64,000 nt of DNA from Brevibacillus formosus (GTDB taxonomy: Bacteria > Bacillota > Bacilli > Brevibacillales > Brevibacillaceae), in assembly GCF_003013405.1 (NCBI RefSeq), contig NZ_PXZL01000013.1:124001-188000 (forward strand), given 5' to 3'. Within the stretch, counting starts at the first letter, position 1; every line of letters begins with the position of its first letter. The translations under genes and the position numbers were made by a program. This document shows positions 35,009 to 43,414 of this stretch, piece by piece. Below the pieces are notes generated by a model. The model ran no database searches. It was not told the origin of the DNA and saw only the letters and a program-made list of their open reading frames with translations.

Positions 35009-35968
35009 ATGTCTGAATTTGTGACGTTTACCAATGAGTTTGGTCAAACCATCGATATGTCCCGAGAGGATTACCAGAAAAAAATAATTCCGCAAAATCT
35101 GGATAAGTACTGGGATGAAAAAGATAAGCTTCGCGATTTTGCGATGGAGTTGGTGAAGGGTCAATTTCATGAGCAAGCCGCTGTCGCTGCCGACAGGCTT
35201 CTCGAATTATACGGGCCAATTGAGTCTGCTCTCATTTTCCGTGCAGTCGTTCATATGCAGGCGAGAGAGTTTGAAAGCGCTAAAAAAATCTTGACAGATT
35301 GTCTGGAACGATTCCCGTCCTCGGGTACGGCTTGCACCAATTTGGCAAAAATCTTCGCGTTTGAAGGAGATGAGCCAAAAGCGTTCGAGACCCTACATAC
35401 AGGCTTGCACAAAGACCCGAATCAAGAAAATGGCTTGAACATGTTTGTCGAGAGCTTCTTGCAAAGAGGAAAAAAGGATGAGCTGAAAGGGCAGCTGGAG
35501 GCGCTGGCAAGTAAAGAAGGCGCTTGGAGACCACAGCTTCAACTGGCTCGTCTTGCTTTGACGGAGGAGGACCTCCTGAATGCGATGAAATGGTACACGG
35601 TAGCGATTGAAGGAGCGAAGGACCGCTTTGAGGTCGTCATGACTGTGACCGGTGAATTGGGACAAGCGGGTTATGTCTATCAGTTGATTCAGATTTGTGA
35701 AAAGTTCTGGACGCCACATTTCCCGTATCCGTATGCGGGCTTCAACTATGCCAATGCTCTGTTGGCGACCGATCAAATGGAAAAGGCAATCGTCATCCTG
35801 CGAAACATGCAAGAGCATTTGCCAGATAACTACAAGCCAATGGTCGATCACTTCCTGAATCGAGTACCTGGAGCGCTCGAAGTGGAAGCAGCCGCCCAAC
35901 AGAAAGCCGTCGAGAGCCAAATGGACGATCCGACGACGAAAAAAAGCAAGTGGAAGTTTTGGAAGTAA
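35009..35968 (+). CDS. Tetratricopeptide-repeat protein
   Basis: A 319-aa soluble protein made of helix pairs resembling TPRs (ALIFRAVVHMQAREFESAKKIL, ACTNLAKIFAFEGDEPKAFETLHTGL, AGFNYANALLATDQMEKAIVILRNM, in parts). It ends in a Lys/Trp-rich tail KKSKWKFWK. No catalytic motif, so a scaffolding or adaptor role is the safest guess. A terminator at 35982 follows. Confidence 0.85.
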   Translation: MSEFVTFTNEFGQTIDMSREDYQKKIIPQNLDKYWDEKDKLRDFAMELVKGQFHEQAAVAADRLLELYGPIESALIFRAVVHMQAREFESAKKILTDCLERFPSSGTACTNLAKIFAFEGDEPKAFETLHTGLHKDPNQENGLNMFVESFLQRGKKDELKGQLEALASKEGAWRPQLQLARLALTEEDLLNAMKWYTVAIEGAKDRFEVVMTVTGELGQAGYVYQLIQICEKFWTPHFPYPYAGFNYANALLATDQMEKAIVILRNMQEHLPDNYKPMVDHFLNRVPGALEVEAAAQQKAVESQMDDPTTKKSKWKFWK

Positions 35969-35981
35969 ATCGATAGCTAGA

Positions 35982-36012
35982 GCGCCCGGCAATTCGTTGT
36001 CGGGCGTTTTTC
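35982..36012 (+). terminator. Terminator after TPR gene
   Basis: CGCCCGGCA/TGTCGGGCG hairpin then TTTTTCT. Confidence 0.88.
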
Positions 36013-36063
36013 TGTAAGAAGGGGGACTGTGCCCCTAACCCTGTCAGAACATATTTGCCCATG

Positions 36064-36109
36064 AAAAAACGGTGCAATCATCCCCGGTAGATGGTTGGCA
36101 CCGTTTTTT
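36064..36109 (-). terminator. Terminator of the SsuABC-type importer
   Basis: AAAAAACGGTGCCAA pairs with ATTGCACCGTTTTTT on the minus strand; T tract follows. Confidence 0.88.
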
Positions 36110-36118
36110 AGAAGCCAT

Positions 36119-36925
36119 CTATTTAAACTGGGTGGTGAGCCGCCGCTCTATATAGGCTACGCCTTGATACATCAAGGTAGCGATGACCGCGATAATGGCT
36201 AAGCTCATCATGACCAGGGTAAAATTAAACACTTGGAAGCCGTATATGATCAAATACCCCAAGCCTTGCTGGGATACGAGAAACTCTCCGACGATGACGC
36301 CGACCCACGAAAGTCCGACATTTACCTTCAGCGTAGCGAGAAGGGTTGGGATGGTAGCTGGCAAAATAACGAGCGTGAAGATTTGCCGTTTGCTCCCTCC
36401 GAGTGTTTGCACGACTTTGACGTAGTTTTGATTAACTTCCTTGAAGCTGGTATAGACGTTGATCGTGGTGATGATGACTGAGATCGCGCACCCCATGGCT
36501 ATGACGGAGAGCAAACCTGGGCCAAAGCCGACGATGAAAACCGGACCGAGGGCTACCTTTGGCATACTGTTGGCAATCACCAGATAAGGCTCTAGGACGC
36601 GGGAGAGAAAAGGGGACCACCATATGATCGTTGCCATGACGGTTCCCAGAATCGTTCCTAAGAGAAAGCCGATAATCGTTTCCCATACGGTCAAGCCGAC
36701 ATGCGGGAGAAGGCTGCCATCTTGCAGCTGCAACCAAAATTGAGCCCAAATCTTGGAAGGATAGCTGAAGATGAGCGCATTAATGGTATTGGTTCGAGCC
36801 AGTAGCTCCCATAAACCGAGAAAAACGAGAAAGAGGAACAGTTGTGTGGTAAAGACGGAAAAGCTCATACGCTTTTCTAGCTGCAAGTAGCGGCGATGGA
36901 CGGATTCAATTTCCTTTGGCTGCAT
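36119..36925 (-). CDS. ABC transporter permease, SsuC/TauC/ThiX type
   Basis: A 268-aa permease with about six spans and the EAA loop QTLGGSKRQIFTLVILPATIP. Belongs to the BPD_transp_1 group used for sulfonates, nitrate, taurine and pyrimidine thiamine precursors. ATG follows TGGAGG. The gene overlaps the ATPase gene by 20 bases, so the order is binding protein, ATPase, permease. Confidence 0.93.
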   Translation of the reverse strand: MQPKEIESVHRRYLQLEKRMSFSVFTTQLFLFLVFLGLWELLARTNTINALIFSYPSKIWAQFWLQLQDGSLLPHVGLTVWETIIGFLLGTILGTVMATIIWWSPFLSRVLEPYLVIANSMPKVALGPVFIVGFGPGLLSVIAMGCAISVIITTINVYTSFKEVNQNYVKVVQTLGGSKRQIFTLVILPATIPTLLATLKVNVGLSWVGVIVGEFLVSQQGLGYLIIYGFQVFNFTLVMMSLAIIAVIATLMYQGVAYIERRLTTQFK

Positions 36926-37709
36926 CAGATACTACCTCCATCTCTTTCCACACGCGATGGAACAAGTCTTGGAATCCATCATGATTTCTGGCGTCGAATG
37001 GCAGAGCATCCCGGATCGGGCTGGGTACGACAATCTCGCTGTTGATGCGTCCCGGGTTGCGTGAAAAGATATAGACGCGATCGCCCATCGCGATTGATTC
37101 GGAGAGATCATGTGTCACAAGGACTGCCGTTTTTTTATGCCGACGCAGTGTTGAAAAGATCAAGTCTTCGAGCTTGAGTTTAGTCTGATAGTCCAATGCC
37201 GAAAATGGTTCGTCAAGCAACAGCACATCAGGTTGACAGGCGAGTGTTCGGACGAGTGCAACCCGTTGCCGCATACCGCCTGACAGCTGCAGGGGAGAGG
37301 ATTTGCGCACATCAGACAGCTCCATTTCATCAAGCAGATGTAGCGCGTATTCCTCTGTTTCCTTGGTACGGATGCCTTGGATATCCAGCCCGAGAAACAC
37401 GTTGTCTTCGATGGAGCGCCAGTTGAACAAATAATCTTGCTGTAGCATGTAGCCAACTTGCCTAGACGTTCCATTGACTTCTCTTCCGTCGATCCACACC
37501 TTGCCTGCTGTCGGCTTCTCAAGCCCTGCAATGAGTGAGAGCAGCGTCGTCTTGCCACAACCGCTGGGACCAACCAGACAAATGAATTCGCCTTCCTCCA
37601 CGCGCAGGTTAATGTCTTGGACCGCCATGAACGCCCTGGTCGTGGATAAATAAAGATGGGTCACGTGGCCGAGTTCTATTTTTGCCGGCGTAGAAGAAAT
37701 TTGCTTCAT
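36906..37709 (-). CDS. ABC transporter ATP-binding protein, SsuB/TauB type
   Basis: A 267-aa ATPase with Walker A GPSGCGKTT, Q-loop QQDYLFNW, signature LSGGMRQR, Walker B VLLLDEPFSALD and the switch TH in VTHDLSES. All intact. It overlaps the permease gene and begins seven bases after the binding-protein stop. Confidence 0.95.
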   Translation of the reverse strand: MKQISSTPAKIELGHVTHLYLSTTRAFMAVQDINLRVEEGEFICLVGPSGCGKTTLLSLIAGLEKPTAGKVWIDGREVNGTSRQVGYMLQQDYLFNWRSIEDNVFLGLDIQGIRTKETEEYALHLLDEMELSDVRKSSPLQLSGGMRQRVALVRTLACQPDVLLLDEPFSALDYQTKLKLEDLIFSTLRRHKKTAVLVTHDLSESIAMGDRVYIFSRNPGRINSEIVVPSPIRDALPFDARNHDGFQDLFHRVWKEMEVVSDAAKGN

Positions 37710-37715
37710 GACGGC

Positions 37716-38708
37716 CTATTTCCCTTCCTTGGATTGGGTAGCAAAAGTGGTGTTTACCAGCTTGTTGTAATCAGCGCGTTGCTTTAATTCACCAGCGGAA
37801 TCCATAATATCTTGTAGCTGGTTCCATTCCTTTTCGTCCAGAATGGGATCTGTCGCATAGGAGCCCTGTTCGAGGTAACGCTGTACAGCGGTTTCCAGAA
37901 TCTTCGGATCGATTTGCTCGAAGTACTTGCCTATCACATCAGCCGTTTCTTTTGCACTGTGGCTGGCAACCCACTGTTGCCCTTTGTAGACCGCATTGGT
38001 AAACTTTTGGATAGCTGCTGCGTTGCTGTCGATATAGCTTTGTTTTGTCATGAAGACAGTGTAAGGAACGGTTCCGCTCTCTTTGCCAAAAGAGGCGACG
38101 ACATGGCCGATTCCTTCCTGTTCAAAGCGGGAGGCTTCCGGTTCAAACAGCTGTACATACGCTCCGGTACCAGATGCGAAGGAAGACGCGATATTTTTGA
38201 ATTCGATATTCTGAATGAGTTCCACGTCGGCTTGCGGATTGATGTTGTGCTTTTTGAGTACATACTCTCCGACCATTTGCGGCATGCCGCCTTTACGTTG
38301 ACCCAAGAAGACACTGCCTTTTAGCTTGTCGAAAGTAAAGTCATCCATTTTGGTGCGGGAGACGAGGAAGGTGCCGTCCGTCTGTGTGAGCTGCGCGAAG
38401 TTGACAACAGGATCGGCAGCTCCTTGCTGAGAGACGTAGATGCTGGTCTCGGAGCCGACGAGCGCGACCTCGATGCCGCCAGATAACAGAGCCGACATCA
38501 CTTTATCTCCGCCGGGAATGGTTGAGAGCTCCACTTCTAGACCTTCTTCCTTGAAAAATCCTTTTTCAAGTGCGACATATTGCGGGGCGTAAAACAAAGA
38601 ACGAGTCACTTCACCAATTCTTATTTTTTCGGGAGTGCTGGAGCAGCCAGTCAAGACGGCCGTCATAACGAGAAAAGCGGCCAGCCCCAGCGCCAAAAAT
38701 CGTTTCAT
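37716..38708 (-). CDS. ABC transporter substrate-binding lipoprotein, NMT1/SsuA-like
   Basis: Binding protein of 330 aa anchored at Cys22 (LTGC). Mature part KIRIGEVTRSLFYAPQYVALEKGFFKEEGLEVEL (read in parts), LLSGGIEVALVGSETSIYV and YVLKKHNINPQ is the NMT1/SsuA family. The ligand may be a sulfonate or a pyrimidine thiamine precursor; no riboswitch lies upstream to decide. ATG at 38708 follows AAGGAGGG; upstream in-frame starts would bury the signal peptide. Divergent from rnz. Confidence 0.92.
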   Translation of the reverse strand: MKRFLALGLAAFLVMTAVLTGCSSTPEKIRIGEVTRSLFYAPQYVALEKGFFKEEGLEVELSTIPGGDKVMSALLSGGIEVALVGSETSIYVSQQGAADPVVNFAQLTQTDGTFLVSRTKMDDFTFDKLKGSVFLGQRKGGMPQMVGEYVLKKHNINPQADVELIQNIEFKNIASSFASGTGAYVQLFEPEASRFEQEGIGHVVASFGKESGTVPYTVFMTKQSYIDSNAAAIQKFTNAVYKGQQWVASHSAKETADVIGKYFEQIDPKILETAVQRYLEQGSYATDPILDEKEWNQLQDIMDSAGELKQRADYNKLVNTTFATQSKEGK

Positions 38709-38834
38709 GATTAGGAGTCCCTCCTTGCTAGGCTTTGTATGTTGTAGGCTATGCGCCCAGACAAAAAAGGGTGAATGCCTAGAGAGAGAGACAGGCACAT
38801 GATGAGGGAAGGCCAAAAAGGAGATGGACATAGC

Positions 38835-39791
38835 GTGATCGTTACATTTTTAGGCACCGGATCAGGTGCACCCACTACGCGAAGAAACGTGAGTGGGATC
38901 GGCTTGCGATTTTTACAGGCAGGAAAGTGGTGGTTGTTTGACTGCGGAGAGGGGACTCAGCACCAGCTACTGCGAGCACCGATGAAAATTAGTCAATTGG
39001 ATAAAATCTTTATCACGCATCTGCATGGGGATCATCTGTATGGACTGATCGGACTGCTTGCGAGCCGGTCTTTGCGCAATACTGAACCGACTCCGTTAGA
39101 GCTGTACGGACCACCAGGACTCGACCGATATTTTCGAGCTGTCATGGAGGCAAGTCCGGTTCATTTGCAATATCCATTGGAAATAAAAATCGTCAGTGAA
39201 GGCGTAATCTACGAGGACGAAGAGATCGTGGTGAGCTGTCGAATGGCCAAACATCGCGTGCCTTCGTTTGCGTATGCCGTGATGGAAAAGGAAAAGACAG
39301 GAGCATTTCAAGTAGAACGGGCAAAGCAGGCCGGGGTGCCGTCAGGGCCGTTATTTGGAGCCTTGAAAAGAGGAGAACAGGTCACACTCGAGGATGGACG
39401 TGTTCTGGACGGAAAGGACTTCGTTGGAGAGCCCCAGCCAGGACGCAAAATCGTCTTCAGTGGGGATACGGAGCCGAGCCAAGCGGTTTTGGAGCTGGCA
39501 AAAGGGGCGGATTTGCTCGTCCATGAAGCGACTTACGCCCATCACGACAAGGAGCTGGCGACCAGAAGCGGACATTCCACAGCACGCGAGGCGGCTCAAA
39601 TTGCCAAAGAGGCGGGCGTGAAAGAACTGTGTCTGACTCACTTCAGTCCACGTTATGAAGATGAAGATGGGGATTTTTCGATGGAGGATTTGTTGGCAGA
39701 GGCGCAGCAAATTTTTCCGGCGACCCAATTGGCTGATGATCTCGGCAGCATTTCTGTTAAGCGAGAGAGAAACGATGGGAGAAAGAAATAA
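38835..39791 (+). CDS. rnz: Ribonuclease Z
   Basis: tRNA 3'-processing endonuclease of the metallo-beta-lactamase fold (318 aa). VTFLGTGSGAPTTRRN opens the protein, the zinc motif THLHGDHLYGL is intact, and FSGDTEPS, HEATYAH and LTHFSPRY supply the other ligands. Start GTG at 38835 after AAAAAGGAGA gives the family's usual N-terminus; ATGs at 38799/38802 would add a polar extension. Divergent from the NMT1-type importer. Confidence 0.93.
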   Translation: MIVTFLGTGSGAPTTRRNVSGIGLRFLQAGKWWLFDCGEGTQHQLLRAPMKISQLDKIFITHLHGDHLYGLIGLLASRSLRNTEPTPLELYGPPGLDRYFRAVMEASPVHLQYPLEIKIVSEGVIYEDEEIVVSCRMAKHRVPSFAYAVMEKEKTGAFQVERAKQAGVPSGPLFGALKRGEQVTLEDGRVLDGKDFVGEPQPGRKIVFSGDTEPSQAVLELAKGADLLVHEATYAHHDKELATRSGHSTAREAAQIAKEAGVKELCLTHFSPRYEDEDGDFSMEDLLAEAQQIFPATQLADDLGSISVKRERNDGRKK

Positions 39792-39834
39792 TCCTTGCTA
39801 TAATGAATGATCACGATGGAGGAGGTGGGGGAGC

Positions 39835-40059
39835 ATGAAGCGGATTACCTTTGCTACACCAGAAGAACTTATTCAACATTGTCAGTCGGAAGAAGTCAGT
39901 CTCGTTGTCGAATATCGAGACGAAGTGAACAAGCAACGCCAGGTCATTTTGACGGGAGAGCAGCTTGAAGAGGCACAGAGCTACCTGAACTTCTCCAAAT
40001 CCGAAGCGTATTACCGGAAGGACGGGCTTTTTTACGAAGTCATTGCAGGCTGGAAGTAA
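39835..40059 (+). CDS. Small conserved-looking protein (74 aa), unknown
   Basis: Strong GGAGGAGGTGGGG site before ATG at 39835. The product MKRITFATPEELIQHCQSEE..LVVEYRDEVNKQRQVILTGEQLEEAQSYLNFS is a compact alpha/beta protein with no known motif; C-terminal YYRKDGLFYEVIAGWK suggests a beta strand pair. It follows rnz by 43 bases and may share its transcript. Confidence 0.75.
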   Translation: MKRITFATPEELIQHCQSEEVSLVVEYRDEVNKQRQVILTGEQLEEAQSYLNFSKSEAYYRKDGLFYEVIAGWK

Positions 40060-40227
40060 AACACATCGTCAGGAGATGAGTAGATGGGAAACCTTCAAAA
40101 ATCTCCACTCCATTTTCCAGTAACTGTGTAAAACCGTGAAAAACGGTCTTGTATAGGCGATAGTCCAATCATCTTTGAGCATTCGCACATACAGTATGAC
40201 TAGTTGCTGGCAAAGGAGGGAAAGCGA

Positions 40228-40317
40228 ATGAGTCTGTTCAACGGAGGATTTGACGACTTTGCTTTAATACTGGTGTTGTTCGTATTGCTTGTTATCGTTG
40301 CTTGCTCTTGCGACTAA
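40228..40317 (+). CDS. YjcZ-like small membrane protein (29 aa)
   Basis: ATG at 40228 preceded by AAAGGAGGG. Product MSLFNGGFDDFALILVLFVLLVIVACSCD: Gly/Asp-rich head, one hydrophobic span, Cys-rich end. Same family as the gene at 10839; these proteins appear in sporulating cells. Followed by a strong terminator, so it is monocistronic. Confidence 0.82.
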   Translation: MSLFNGGFDDFALILVLFVLLVIVACSCD

Positions 40318-40343
40318 CGAAAACACTGGGTAGCTTCGCCAGA

Positions 40344-40378
40344 AGGGAGAGCGATTTTTCGCTCTCTCTTTTGTTTTT
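40344..40378 (+). terminator. Terminator after YjcZ-like gene
   Basis: AGGGAGAGCGA pairs with CGCTCTCTCT, followed by TTTTGTTTTT. Confidence 0.88.
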
Positions 40379-40382
40379 GCAT

Positions 40383-40418
40383 AAAAAAGGCCTCGCCAAC
40401 CAAAGAGGGCGAAGCCAG
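40383..40418 (-). terminator. Terminator after SpoVIF-like gene
   Basis: GGCTTCGCC pairs with GGCGAGGCC, then TTTTTT, on the minus strand. Confidence 0.88.
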
Positions 40419-40431
40419 GGGGAGACATATC

Positions 40432-40716
40432 TTATCCGAGGCGATCGTGTACTTGCCTTTTTACACTGGATATTTGTTGGTCGGATAATTTGACACCAAC
40501 CGCCTTGCTGACTTTTTTAATCAGCGCGCTTAATTTCTTGTCATCCTTCAAGTCTTTCATGGAGAAGTCTTTTGCCAGCGAACGTACATCACCCATCGTC
40601 CATTTTTTCTTGCTTTTCTTGTTGATGGATTTCAATAAATCACGTGGACTGCCCTTCGCTTTAAGCTTGACTTTTGCCTTTGCTTTTCCTTTTGCTTTTG
40701 CTTTTGCTTTTGCCAT
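40432..40716 (-). CDS. SpoVIF-like sporulation protein with Lys/Ala repeat N-terminus
   Basis: A 94-aa protein whose C-terminal 70 residues (LLKSINKKSKKKWTMGDVRSLAKDFSMKDLKDDKKLSALIKKVSKAVGVKL, in parts) fit the stage VI sporulation protein F family. The first 22 residues are an A-K/G-K repeat, MAKAKAKAKGKAKAKVKLKA, highly basic and likely disordered; it could bind DNA or spore polyanions. The repeat is also a simple DNA repeat (GCTTTT units) at about 40650-40715, so it may vary in length between strains. ATG follows AAAGGAG. Confidence 0.8.
   Translation of the reverse strand: MAKAKAKAKGKAKAKVKLKAKGSPRDLLKSINKKSKKKWTMGDVRSLAKDFSMKDLKDDKKLSALIKKVSKAVGVKLSDQQISSVKRQVHDRLG
40650..40714. repeat. 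Simple-sequence repeat encoding the Lys/Ala tract
   Basis: Six-base GCTTTT/GCCTTT units in tandem, on the coding strand AAAAGC/AAGGCA. Prone to slippage. Confidence 0.75.
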
Positions 40717-40904
40717 GATGTTTTCGCTCCTTTCAAAAGAATACGCCTGCCCTATGCAGTTATATGGAAAAGCAAGGGAGTTCGCTTGGACAGATTCACG
40801 CCGCTATTCGCCTATTTTGCTTAACGTTGTGCAATGGCCCAAACCCATAGGGGGAGCCGTGACATAGGATGAGTCAGAACGATGCATGACAGGAGGCTAG
40901 TGGG

Positions 40905-41825
40905 TTGAAAATTGTCAGCTTTCATCGGGATACGCCATTTACCGAGATACTGTCAGATTTGAAAACCAAGGTTCTGACCAAAACCGAGAGACTTCCATGG
41001 CGATGCTATGATGACCTTTCATGCTTGTGTGTCAAAGAAAAGATTTTTGAGCAGCATGAGGAGCTGTTTCGACGGTATAAGGCGATGGTGGAAGAGAACA
41101 TTACCGTAAACGTTCATGCGGAAGGGCAGGATGAAATTCCGTGGGGCGTGCGATATGTGGGGGCACAAAGATTGTGGCGAAAGGGGCGTGGAGCAGGCGT
41201 CAAAGTCGCTGTCATCGATACGGGAATCTCCCGCGATCATTTTGATTTGAAGGATCAAATAAAGGGTGGCATCCAGCTCGTACGCGGCAAACAAAATGGA
41301 CACGGTACGCATGTCGCGGGGATCATCGTTGCCGAGATGAACCAAAGAGGAATTGTCGGAGTGTCTCCAGAGGCCCATTTGTATGACGTCCGTGCCTTTG
41401 ATCATGAGGGTAAATCATCTTTGTCGACCATTTTGCAGGCTCTGCAATGGTCAATTGCCAATAAGATGGATGTGATCAACATGAGCTTTGGTATGCCCCA
41501 ATACAGCGAAGCAATGGCGAGAGCGGTTGGTCGGGCCCACCAACAAGGAATCGTATTGGTAGCTTCGGCAGGCAACGGAGGGGGAGAAGCGGAGTATCCA
41601 GCGCGGTACGATGGTGTCTTAGGGGTTAGCGCGATTGATCAAACGGGAAAATTGGCGTCGTTCAGTGCGAGAGGCAAGGGAGTAAATATGAAGGCACCCG
41701 GGGTTGATATTTTGTCTACGTGGCCGGGCAATCAGTTTAAAAAGCTGAATGGTACTTCGATGGCTGCCCCGCATGTGGCAGGGCTGAAGGCGCTAGAAAT
41801 TGGTCGCAAGCGAAAAAAAGCATAG
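40905..41825 (+). CDS. Subtilisin-family serine protease, intracellular type
   Basis: S8 peptidase of 306 aa. The catalytic triad is Asp105 in VAVIDTGIS, His133 in NGHGTHVAG and Ser285 in NGTSMAAPHVAG; the oxyanion segment VLVASAGNGGG is present. There is no signal peptide and a 75-residue N-terminal extension rather than a classic secreted prodomain, so it is probably cytoplasmic or released on lysis. TTG start at 40905 has AGGAGG upstream. It ends a few residues after the Ser motif with a Lys/Arg tail, shorter than usual for extracellular subtilisins. Confidence 0.92.
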   Translation: MKIVSFHRDTPFTEILSDLKTKVLTKTERLPWRCYDDLSCLCVKEKIFEQHEELFRRYKAMVEENITVNVHAEGQDEIPWGVRYVGAQRLWRKGRGAGVKVAVIDTGISRDHFDLKDQIKGGIQLVRGKQNGHGTHVAGIIVAEMNQRGIVGVSPEAHLYDVRAFDHEGKSSLSTILQALQWSIANKMDVINMSFGMPQYSEAMARAVGRAHQQGIVLVASAGNGGGEAEYPARYDGVLGVSAIDQTGKLASFSARGKGVNMKAPGVDILSTWPGNQFKKLNGTSMAAPHVAGLKALEIGRKRKKA

Positions 41826-41834
41826 CGTTCCACG

Positions 41835-41874
41835 AAAAAACAGCTCCGAGGCTAAAAAGAAGCCAAGGAGCTGC
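41835..41874. terminator. Terminator between subtilisin and the 108-aa gene
   Basis: CAGCTCC pairs with GGAGCTG, with an inner GAGGCT/AGCC-type helix, and T6 on the minus strand. Confidence 0.75.
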
Positions 41875-41892
41875 TGGATTTTCATAAACGAA

Positions 41893-42219
41893 TTATTGAT
41901 GGATTTTGGTGTCATGGTCTTGCTGGACACGGAACCATATATTAAGATCGTTAATAACACTGGCCAATTCGTGGATCTCACTGTTCAATTCGCAAGATCT
42001 TACGAAATTTTCTTCTTCGGACATTTGTTTGGTTTTCTCAATGATAACCTTCTCTACCCGGTGTATTTGATCCGGAATGGTTGCGCGGATTTCTTCCCAT
42101 TCCAGCAACATGTCCGCTCTTTCTACAGTCGAATAATCTTCCCATTCCAGATGCAGCACGGGAAGTCGTATACCTAGCCGTTCATCAAGGATAAATTGAT
42201 AGCGCAAAGGTGAACTCAC
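41893..42219 (-). CDS. Unknown protein of 108 aa
   Basis: A soluble, charged protein with a tryptophan-containing N-terminal segment (LPVLHLEWEDYSTVERADMLLEWEEIRATIPD, in parts) and a helix-rich C-terminus ending IWFRVQQDHDTKIHQ. I recognise no domain. The GTG start at 42219 follows GGAGAGGA closely; a TTG four codons later is a possible alternative. Conserved-looking codon use and a terminator at its end support a gene. Confidence 0.68.
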   Translation of the reverse strand: MSSPLRYQFILDERLGIRLPVLHLEWEDYSTVERADMLLEWEEIRATIPDQIHRVEKVIIEKTKQMSEEENFVRSCELNSEIHELASVINDLNIWFRVQQDHDTKIHQ

Positions 42220-42288
42220 TCCTCTCCACCTCCATCATACCAAAAATGAATCGGTACGGGGAGAGAAATACACACGAAAGGAGCAACC

Positions 42289-42741
42289 ATGTCAAAGGGA
42301 CGTGTTCTTATCGATGCGGATGCTTGTCCGCGCCAGGCACTATTAACTGCCCAAGCATTGTGCAAGGAGCTCGACTGGATCTGTTTGACCTTTGCCAGTT
42401 ATAATCATCATATTGGCAACGCCAATCATGTGACGGTAGATGCCGGTCCACAAGCGGTAGATATGAAGCTGGCAAACGAAACGAGTTCAGGGGATGTCGT
42501 GGTGACACAGGATATTGGTCTGGCAGCTCTCATTCTCGGGAAGAGAGCCCATGCCCTGACACCGCACGGAATGGTTTTTGACCCAGAACGGATAGCGTTT
42601 CATTTGGAAGAACGGAATGAAAAAGCCAGATATCGACGAGGGGGAGGTCGTACGAAAGGGCCTGCTGCTCGCACGCGTGAAGACGATCAGCGATTTGCTG
42701 AGTCCTTGCGCTTTTTGATGGAACGAGGAGATCAACAATGA
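42289..42741 (+). CDS. YaiI/YqxD family protein (UPF0178)
   Basis: A 150-aa protein of the DUF188/UPF0178 family, a PIN-like fold. RVLIDADACPRQALL at the start, DAGPQAVDMKLANETSSGDVVVTQDIGLAALIL in the centre (conserved aspartates) and GPAARTREDDQRF near the end match the family. Nuclease activity is suspected but unproven in the family. Stop and the next start overlap as ATGA. Confidence 0.93.
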   Translation: MSKGRVLIDADACPRQALLTAQALCKELDWICLTFASYNHHIGNANHVTVDAGPQAVDMKLANETSSGDVVVTQDIGLAALILGKRAHALTPHGMVFDPERIAFHLEERNEKARYRRGGGRTKGPAARTREDDQRFAESLRFLMERGDQQ

Positions 42742-43406
42742 ATCAGACAACTAGAAAAAATGGATATGTAGGCGGAGCACTAACGTTTGCTGTTCTTGCT
42801 ATGATTATGTTTGCCCTCTATGTAGCGGAGAAAGTGGCAGGTATGGATCAAGCTGCCATTGCATTTGCGACGTCGATTCGCTCGGATGTTGGGACTGCTT
42901 TTTTTCGATTGGTAACCAATCTGGGAGGAGGCGTGTTCCTTGTACCAGTAGCGGTGATGATGATCGTTGTCCTATACATAAAGAAATATCGTGTGGAGGC
43001 AATGTTTGTTCTCATTTCCCTCGGTGTCAGTGAAGTCGCAAATGAGCTCTTAAAGCTGTTCTTTGCCAGACCTAGACCGAGTGGCGTCAATCTGATTGAG
43101 CTGCCGGAGTCTTTTTCGTTTCCGAGTGGCCATGCGATGATTGGACCAGCCTTTTATTGCATGGTCGCGTTTTGGATTGCCCAATGGTTTGCGGAGAAAA
43201 GATGGTCGTCGCTCGTGCAGCCTGCGGTTTTTCTTTTCGTGGCAGTGCTCGCGTTCAGCCGTGTGTACTTGGGCGTTCATTATTTGAGTGATGTGCTTAC
43301 CGGCTTTTTTCTGTCCATGTGCTGGTATTTTGTCCTCCGCCTTGGCTATGAAGAATGGTTGGGGAGACGAAGCACGGTCGTCGACCCCATACCGCATTCC
43401 AGATAA
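42738..43406 (+). CDS. PAP2-family membrane phosphatase
   Basis: Membrane phosphatase of 222 aa with about six spans. The three catalytic motifs of the type 2 phosphatidic acid phosphatase family are complete: KLFFARPRP, PSGHA and SRVYLGVHYLSDVL. Likely acts on undecaprenyl pyrophosphate or phosphatidylglycerophosphate outside the membrane. Coupled by an ATGA overlap to the YaiI/YqxD gene. Confidence 0.93.
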   Translation: MNQTTRKNGYVGGALTFAVLAMIMFALYVAEKVAGMDQAAIAFATSIRSDVGTAFFRLVTNLGGGVFLVPVAVMMIVVLYIKKYRVEAMFVLISLGVSEVANELLKLFFARPRPSGVNLIELPESFSFPSGHAMIGPAFYCMVAFWIAQWFAEKRWSSLVQPAVFLFVAVLAFSRVYLGVHYLSDVLTGFFLSMCWYFVLRLGYEEWLGRRSTVVDPIPHSR

Positions 43407-43414
43407 TCACGAAG

